Position numbers and translations under genes: made by a program. Below, piece after piece: positions 15,899 through 20,490 of a stretch of 20,490 nt of DNA. The stretch spans positions 1 through 20,490 of the forward strand of contig JAGXGU010000026.1 in the NCBI GenBank assembly GCA_024636575.1, given 5' to 3'. The stretch is from Altererythrobacter sp. (GTDB lineage Bacteria; Pseudomonadota; Alphaproteobacteria; Sphingomonadales; Sphingomonadaceae). Below the pieces are notes generated by a model that searched no databases, was not told the DNA's origin, and saw only the letters and a list, made by a program, of their open reading frames with translations. The stretch's first letter is position 1. Each line of letters begins with the position of its first letter.

Positions 15899-16881
15899 CC
15901 GCCGAAACCAAGATACCCACGGGAACCGACCTGCGCGCCGAGATCGACCGTCTGCGCAAATCCCGCAACGCGGTGATCCTGGCGCATTATTACCAGAAAC
16001 CGGAAATCCAGGACATTGCCGATTATGTCGGGGACAGCCTGCAGCTGAGCCAGCTCGCCGCCGATACCGATGCGGATGTAATCGCGTTTTGCGGGGTAAA
16101 ATTCATGGCGGACACCGCCAAGATCCTCAGCCCGCAAAAGATCGTGGTGCTGCCGGACATGGACGCCGGGTGCAGCCTGGAAGACAGTTGCCCGCCGGAC
16201 AAGTTCAGGGCTTTCCGCGAGGCGCACCCTGACCATATTGCGCTGACCTATATCAATTGTTCGACCGAGGTGAAGGCGCTGTCCGATGTGATCGTGACCA
16301 GTTCCAGCGCCGAAACGATTTTGCAGCAGATTCCCAAAAGCCAGAAGATCATCTTCGGCCCCGACCGGCATCTGGGCGGCTATCTCAACCGGAAATTCGA
16401 CCGCGACATGCTGCTCTGGCCCGGCGTCTGCATTGTGCACGAGGCATTTAGCGAAACCGAATTGTTGAAGTTGAAAGAGCAATATCCGGGCGCGCCGATT
16501 GCTGCGCATCCCGAATGCCCCGCGCAGATTGTCGCGCATGCCGATTATGTCGGTTCGACCAGCGGTATCCTGCAATTTGCCAAGAGTTTTCCCGGCGATA
16601 CGCTGATCGTGGCGACGGAGCCGCACATCATCCACCAGATGGAAAAAGCGCTGCCCGAAAAGAATTTTATCGGCGCGCCCGGCGCGGACGGCAACTGCAA
16701 TTGCAACATCTGCCCCTATATGGCGCTCAATACGATGGAAAAACTCTACACCGCAGTGCGCGACCTGGAACCGCGTATCGAGATCGAAGAGGGCCTGCGC
16801 CTTAAAGCAAAGCAAAGCCTCGACAAGATGCTGGAAATGGCCAGCGGCACTGTCGGCAAGGGTGATCTGGGGCGGGCCTGA
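15895..16881 (+). CDS. nadA: Quinolinate synthase
   Basis: Condenses iminoaspartate with dihydroxyacetone phosphate to quinolinate, an early step of cytosolic de novo NAD synthesis, using an oxygen-sensitive [4Fe-4S] cluster. The 328-residue protein has the family motifs AVILAHYYQKPEIQDIADYV (about 26-45), DSLQLS, FCGVKFMADTAKIL, MDAGCSLEDSCP (Cys93), WPGVCIVHEAF (Cys179), HPECPAQIV, STSGIL, and GNCNCNICPYMALNTMEKL, whose last Cys (Cys273) is the expected third cluster ligand. Cys93, Cys179 and Cys273 match the known three-Cys pattern. nadB and nadC are not in the window. The ATGA overlap with DUF4230 fixes the start. Confidence 0.96.
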   Translation: MTAETKIPTGTDLRAEIDRLRKSRNAVILAHYYQKPEIQDIADYVGDSLQLSQLAADTDADVIAFCGVKFMADTAKILSPQKIVVLPDMDAGCSLEDSCPPDKFRAFREAHPDHIALTYINCSTEVKALSDVIVTSSSAETILQQIPKSQKIIFGPDRHLGGYLNRKFDRDMLLWPGVCIVHEAFSETELLKLKEQYPGAPIAAHPECPAQIVAHADYVGSTSGILQFAKSFPGDTLIVATEPHIIHQMEKALPEKNFIGAPGADGNCNCNICPYMALNTMEKLYTAVRDLEPRIEIEEGLRLKAKQSLDKMLEMASGTVGKGDLGRA

Positions 16882-16913
16882 ACCCCTTTGCCCATTTCCA
16901 GCGTTAGGACGCC

Positions 16914-18239
16914 ATGACAGAATATCCGCATTGGCTGTGGGCCAAGCTCAATTCGAACTACTGGTTCTATCCGGCGCTGTTTTCGGTAATCGCGGCGCTG
17001 CTGGCGGTGGGGCTGGTCTGGGTCGACCGCAACGGGTTTGCCGAATTCCTCAATGGTGTGGAGTGGATCATTCCTGCCCGGCCGCAAGGTGCGAGCAATA
17101 TGCTCACCGTGATTGCCGGATCCATGATCGGGGTCGCCTCCACGGTATTCTCGATCACGATCGCTGCGGTGGCCTATGCCAGCAGCGCCTATGGCCCGCG
17201 CTTGCTGACCAATTTCATGGAAGACAGGGGCAACCAGTTCAGCCTGGCGACCTTTATCGGCACCTTCGTCTATGCGCTGGTGGTACTGCGCGCAGTCCGC
17301 AGGGAGGATGAAGTCGCCGCTACCGCTGCAGACGCTGCCGCAACCAGTTTACCCGGCTTCGTTCCCCAACTTTCGCTGTTGGTCGGGATGGGCCTGATGG
17401 CCGCATCAATAGGCGTGCTGGTGTTCTTCCTCAATCACATCCCCGCCAGCATCCGGATTAACACTGTGCTGGAAGGGATTGGCAAGCGGCTGCTGGGAGA
17501 GATCGAAGAAACCTATCCGGAAGAAGACAAAGGTCTGCCAGTCACCAATTCACCTGAGGGCATTCCGGTTCTTGCGGACCGCACGGGCTATGTCCAAAGG
17601 ATTGCCTTTGATTCTCTGGCGCGACTGGCCAGGAAATCGGAAGGCCGCATTGCGCTCAGCGTGCGCACCGGCGATTTTGTGCATCCGGGCATGGCCATTG
17701 CCGAATTGTGCGATGTCGATTTGACCGATGATCTGGCTGAGCATCTGCGCGATAAATTCACCCTTGGCGCGACCCGCACACCGGACCAGGACCTGCAATT
17801 CCTGATCGACGAACTGGTGGAGATCGGCCTGAGGGCGCTTTCCCCGGGAATCAACGATCCATTTACCGCGATCACCGCGCTGCATTGGCTCGGCGCGGCG
17901 ACAGCATTACTGGGAACCCGTGATCTGAACAAGGCCATCGGGGAGAAAGACGCTGCGTTGAAAGATCTGGTCGTGCCCCTGCCCGATGATTTCACTCATT
18001 ACCTCCATCGCGGCTTCGGCAATTTCCGCAGCGCTGCCGCCACCAGTCCGCCCGCCGCGCTGGTGATGTTCGATTCGCTGAGAAACTGCGCTGCACCGAT
18101 CAATAATGAAACCCGCAAGGCCGCGCTGCATCAGGAAGGCGAGCGCCTGATCCAGCAAGTCCGCCAGCATCTGACCGGCCCCGACCTGGAAGATGTGGAA
18201 GCGCGCTTTGTCAGTTTCAGCAGAGCAATGGCCGGCTGA
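16914..18239 (+). CDS. DUF2254 integral membrane protein
   Basis: A 441-residue predicted inner-membrane protein of unknown function. Four transmembrane helices are visible at about 17-37, 63-90, 108-127 and 149-173. The soluble C-terminal half contains the DUF2254-typical GYVQRIAFDSLARLA, RTGDFVHPGMAIAEL and SPGINDPFTA (310-319). TTAGGA, 5 nt upstream, supports ATG 16914. It begins 32 bp after nadA and is probably the last gene of that run, since the next gene is convergent. The soluble half has a biotinyl/lipoyl-like ring of short hydrophobic strands, but no assignment beyond the family is justified. Confidence 0.85.
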   Translation: MTEYPHWLWAKLNSNYWFYPALFSVIAALLAVGLVWVDRNGFAEFLNGVEWIIPARPQGASNMLTVIAGSMIGVASTVFSITIAAVAYASSAYGPRLLTNFMEDRGNQFSLATFIGTFVYALVVLRAVRREDEVAATAADAAATSLPGFVPQLSLLVGMGLMAASIGVLVFFLNHIPASIRINTVLEGIGKRLLGEIEETYPEEDKGLPVTNSPEGIPVLADRTGYVQRIAFDSLARLARKSEGRIALSVRTGDFVHPGMAIAELCDVDLTDDLAEHLRDKFTLGATRTPDQDLQFLIDELVEIGLRALSPGINDPFTAITALHWLGAATALLGTRDLNKAIGEKDAALKDLVVPLPDDFTHYLHRGFGNFRSAAATSPPAALVMFDSLRNCAAPINNETRKAALHQEGERLIQQVRQHLTGPDLEDVEARFVSFSRAMAG

Positions 18240-18242
18240 TCC

Positions 18243-18261
18243 AACGGGTTGAATTCCCGTT
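18243..18261. terminator. Candidate bidirectional terminator between DUF2254 and EamA genes
   Basis: AACGGG-TTGAATT-CCCGTT is a perfect 6-bp inverted repeat in the 20-bp gap between two convergent stops; its right arm reaches into the EamA stop codon. On the plus strand it is followed by ATTCC, so the T-run is poor. Confidence 0.45.
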
Positions 18262-19174
18262 ATTCCTCTGGCCCCAGATTGGCGGGATTGGCCTTGCTTC
18301 CCCGGGCAAGCACCAACGCCGCACCAAGCAGCACCATGCCCAGCACATCAATTGCTCCGATCGCCTCGCCAAAGGCAAACCAGCCGGTCAACGCGGCCAC
18401 GGCTGGCTGGGTCAGCAATGCAAGACCGATGACCAGCGGGGCGAAATGTTTCAGGCAATATACCAGCAGCCCTTGCCCGACCAACTGGCTGAGCACGAAT
18501 AGCGAAATCAGCGGGGTCCAATCGCTTGGCCAGATCGGCTCGCCGCGCAACAGGGCAATGCCCAGCAGGATCGGCGCGCCGGCCAGCGAACTCCATGTCA
18601 GCAGGCTCCAGCTACCCAGCCCAGTCCGCGCATTCTGCAGGATCAACAAATACCCGGCATAAAACAGTCCGGCCAGCAGGCAGAACAGATCCCCCACCAG
18701 CGTTTCGCCCGATATTTGCAGCGAAGTGCCCATCAGGATCGCCGCCCCGGTTAGCGCGGAAACTATTGCCAGCCATTCCAGGCTGCGCGGCAGGCGGCGC
18801 CACATCACGAAGCCCCAGATCATCAGCACCAGACTACCCGAATTGCCGAACAGCGTGGCATTGCCCAGCCGCGTCGCCTCGATACCGATATGCCAGCTGG
18901 CCAGGTCCAGGGCAAAGACCGCCCCCGCTACCAACACCAGGATGAAGGTTGGCCGGGCGATCCCGACCAGACGCTCTCCATTCGCGCGCGCCATCAGGGC
19001 CAGGAACGGTAGCGCAAGAAATAATCGCCAGAATCCGGCCGCCACCGGGCCGCTGTCGGCCAGCCGAACCGCCCAGGGCCCTAGCGCCAATGCGACATTT
19101 CCGGCCAGCAACGCCGCCACCAACAGCCAGCGCGGCCTCTCGCCTAGTTCACTCGCGATGGTTGAATTGCCCAT
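18260..19174 (-). CDS. EamA-family (DMT) transporter
   Basis: A 304-residue inner-membrane protein of the drug/metabolite transporter superfamily, with about ten hydrophobic helices in two repeated EamA halves (about 17-140 and 155-290). Typical family segments are WLLVAALLAGNVALALGPWA with VRLADSGPVAAGFWRLFLAL after it, GIEATRLGNATLFGNSGSLV, GDLFCLLAGLFYAGYLL and GQGLLVYCLKHFAPLVIGLA. Substrate (amino acids, nucleosides or other metabolites) cannot be read from the sequence. ATG 19174 follows AAGGCGC on the minus strand. It is divergent from the Old Yellow Enzyme gene with a 54-bp gap, which may hold shared control elements. Confidence 0.9.
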   Translation of the reverse strand: MGNSTIASELGERPRWLLVAALLAGNVALALGPWAVRLADSGPVAAGFWRLFLALPFLALMARANGERLVGIARPTFILVLVAGAVFALDLASWHIGIEATRLGNATLFGNSGSLVLMIWGFVMWRRLPRSLEWLAIVSALTGAAILMGTSLQISGETLVGDLFCLLAGLFYAGYLLILQNARTGLGSWSLLTWSSLAGAPILLGIALLRGEPIWPSDWTPLISLFVLSQLVGQGLLVYCLKHFAPLVIGLALLTQPAVAALTGWFAFGEAIGAIDVLGMVLLGAALVLARGSKANPANLGPEE

Positions 19175-19194
19175 ACCAGCGCCTTAGCTGCCAG

Positions 19195-19207
19195 TCTGAC
19201 AATCAGA
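19195..19207. promoter_or_regulatory. Inverted repeat in the eamA/OYE divergent gap
   Basis: TCTGA-CAA-TCAGA is a perfect 5-bp palindrome in a 54-bp divergent intergenic region. Position and symmetry fit an operator for a dimeric repressor, but no regulator gene lies beside it. Confidence 0.3.
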
Positions 19208-19216
19208 ACAGCAAAA

Positions 19217-19221
19217 AAGGA
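19217..19221 (+). promoter_or_regulatory. Ribosome binding site deciding the TTG start of the OYE gene
   Basis: AAGGA, within an A-rich run, lies 7 nt before TTG 19229. This supports the rare start codon, and the resulting N-terminus MHDALFTPIKLG fits the family. Confidence 0.6.
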
Positions 19222-19228
19222 CGGCATC

Positions 19229-20338
19229 TTGCACGACGCACTTTTCACTCCGATCAAACTTGGCGCAATCGAGGCCAGAAACCGTATTTTCATGGCACCA
19301 CTGACGCGCGGCCGCGCCGGTGTGCCGGGCTTTGTGCCCAACGAGATGATGGCGACCTATTACCGCCAGCGCGCGGGCGCGGGCCTGATCATCAGCGAAG
19401 CAACCGGCATCAGCGTCGAAGGCCTGGGCTGGCCATCCGCGCCGGGTATCTGGAGCGACGAACAGGTTGAAGGCTGGAAGCGGGCAACCAAGGCCGTGCA
19501 CGCCGCAGGCGGCAAGATCGTGCTGCAATTGTGGCATATGGGCCGAATCGTGCATCCGGTGTTTTTGGGCGGCGAGCCGCCGGTATCCGCATCGGCCACA
19601 ACCGCGCCGGGACAGGCCCATACCCCGGACGGCAAGAAGGACTACGTCGAAGCCCGATCCCTATCGGTCCAAGATATCGCCCGGGTGGTCGAAGATTACC
19701 GCCACGCAGCGCAAAACGCCCAGAAAGCCGGTTTCGACGGAGTGCAACTTCACGGCGCGAATGGCTATCTGGTCGATCAATTCCTGCGCGAAACCACCAA
19801 TTTGCGGACCGATGAATATGGCGGCCCGCCAGAAAACCGCGTCCGTTTCCTGCGTGAAGTTCTGGAGGCGCTGATTTGCGTATGGGGCGCCGACCGGGTC
19901 GGTCTTCGGCTGTCACCCAATGGCGATACGCAGGGCTGCGACGATAGCCACCCCGAAGCGATATTCGGCGCAGCGGCGCAGGTGGCCGAAGATCTCGGCC
20001 TTGCCTTCCTCGAATTGCGCGAACCGGGGCCGGAAGGCACGTTTGGATCGACTGATGTACCCAAGCAAAGCCCGATGATTCGCAAGATCTATTCCGGCCC
20101 GCTGGTGCTCAACAGCGATTATGATGCGGCCAGCGCTGCAGACGATGTCGAAGTGGGTAAATGCGATGCCATTGCGTTCGGGCGTCCGTTCATATCCAAC
20201 CCCGATTTGCCGGAACGGATCCGCGCCGACGCCGAATTCGCACCGAATGTGAATGTTCCGCAAAGCTGGTACATGCCCGGCCCTGCTGGCTACATCGATT
20301 ATCCGACAATGGCCGAAGAAAAGGAAGCGGCGGAATAA
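19229..20338 (+). CDS. Old Yellow Enzyme-family NAD(P)H:flavin oxidoreductase (NemA-like)
   Basis: An FMN-dependent ene-reductase of 369 residues that reduces activated C=C bonds or nitro-compounds in the cytosol; physiological substrate unknown. Motifs seen: FMAPLTR with Thr25 (FMN contact), YYRQRAGAGLIISEATGIS, KIVLQLWHMGR, HGANGYLVDQFLR with His175, Asn178 and Tyr180 (the substrate-binding His/Asn pair and presumed proton donor), TDEYGGPPENRVRFL, GLRLSPNG, and CDAIAFGRPFISNPDLPERI, which binds the FMN phosphate. Translation starts at TTG, supported by an AAGGA site and by the match of the N-terminus to the family. Length and residues look normal. Xenobiotic reductase and N-ethylmaleimide reductase are equally possible sub-labels. 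Confidence 0.95.
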   Translation: MHDALFTPIKLGAIEARNRIFMAPLTRGRAGVPGFVPNEMMATYYRQRAGAGLIISEATGISVEGLGWPSAPGIWSDEQVEGWKRATKAVHAAGGKIVLQLWHMGRIVHPVFLGGEPPVSASATTAPGQAHTPDGKKDYVEARSLSVQDIARVVEDYRHAAQNAQKAGFDGVQLHGANGYLVDQFLRETTNLRTDEYGGPPENRVRFLREVLEALICVWGADRVGLRLSPNGDTQGCDDSHPEAIFGAAAQVAEDLGLAFLELREPGPEGTFGSTDVPKQSPMIRKIYSGPLVLNSDYDAASAADDVEVGKCDAIAFGRPFISNPDLPERIRADAEFAPNVNVPQSWYMPGPAGYIDYPTMAEEKEAAE

Positions 20339-20368
20339 TTCAGCCAATAATCCCTCCGAGGGGGGCGG

Positions 20369-20490
20369 TTACTCCTCCGGGGCGGGTTCTTCCGCCTCGG
20401 GGGCGGTTTCTGCTCCCTCGGCGCTTTCTGCAGGTTCATCGGCGGCGGGCGTTTCGCTGCTGGGGGATGCGGATGACGATTTTTCAAGCG
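20369..20490 (-). CDS. C-terminal acidic tail of an unidentified protein (5' end outside window)
   Basis: On the minus strand one frame enters from the window edge and ends at TAA (20369-20371). It reads EKSSSASPSSETPAADEPAE and then a run of Glu/Ala/Pro residues ending EEPAPEE. The Ala/Pro/Glu bias is typical of extended C-terminal tails in sphingomonad proteins, and this frame looks more natural than the overlapping Pro/Arg-rich one. The gene is convergent with the OYE gene, 30 bp between stops. The conserved part lies outside the window, so no function is given. Confidence 0.55.
   Translation of the reverse strand, partial: LEKSSSASPSSETPAADEPAESAEGAETAPEAEEPAPEE

Noticed and set aside
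15142..16815. 557-residue open frame on the minus strand
   Set aside because: It lies opposite the metallo-hydrolase end, DUF4230 and nadA, all of which have clear family motifs. The antisense product has none.
20353..20363. CCCTCCGAGGG repeat between the OYE gene and the last gene as a terminator
   Set aside because: The stem is only 4 bp with a 3-nt loop, and it lies in a G/C-run region where such repeats arise by chance.
20299..20487. 62-residue Pro/Arg-rich minus-strand frame at the window end
   Set aside because: It runs antisense into the OYE gene, and its composition suggests an out-of-frame reading of the acidic Ala/Glu/Pro tail ending at 20369.

Overview
The window reads as chromosomal DNA of a GC-rich alphaproteobacterium, most likely Sphingomonadales near Erythrobacteraceae. 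The grounds are an edd-glk-eda Entner-Doudoroff cluster, an RcdA-like (DUF1465) protein beside YdcH (DUF465) proteins, EI-Ntr (ptsP) next to a RodZ-like protein, and general protein similarity remembered from that group. No rRNA, tRNA, IS element, prophage or CRISPR array was seen, and codon use looks uniform, so this appears to be core genome. No obviously new multi-gene system is present. The best leads are a degenerate PEP-carboxylase-like gene and the grouping of ptsP, YdcH and RcdA.

Layout. (1) 2-5404 (+): the C-terminal half of edd, then glk, eda and a 929-aa PEP carboxylase-family gene, joined by three successive 4-bp stop/start overlaps. The first three take glucose through the Entner-Doudoroff route to pyruvate and glyceraldehyde-3-phosphate. 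The fourth has the PEP carboxylase fold signatures, but several catalytic residues are replaced. (2) 5495-6163 (+): a membrane-anchored L,D-transpeptidase-like protein. (3) 6172-11524 (-): tilS, a CpoB/YbgF-like periplasmic TPR protein, a RodZ-like HTH/DUF4115 membrane protein with a recognisable promoter, and ptsP.

(4) 11627-12760: two small divergent YdcH/DUF465 genes (51 and 65 aa), then an RcdA-like gene. (5) 12766-14235 (-): glpK, with neither glpF nor glpD beside it. (6) 14310-18239 (+): a LACTB2-like metallo-hydrolase, a DUF4230 protein, nadA and a DUF2254 membrane protein, tightly packed and probably one operon. (7) 18260-19174 (-): an EamA-type transporter, divergent from (8) 19229-20338 (+), an Old Yellow Enzyme-family oxidoreductase with a TTG start. 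(9) From 20369 (-) to beyond the window edge: the acidic tail of an unidentified protein.

Central carbon metabolism (Entner-Doudoroff enzymes, glpK, the PEP carboxylase-like protein), PEP-dependent signalling (ptsP), envelope upkeep (L,D-transpeptidase, CpoB, RodZ) and a likely cell-cycle proteolysis adaptor (RcdA) sit together. Any functional link between these blocks is inference. All identifications rest on recalled motifs and family patterns, not on database searches.
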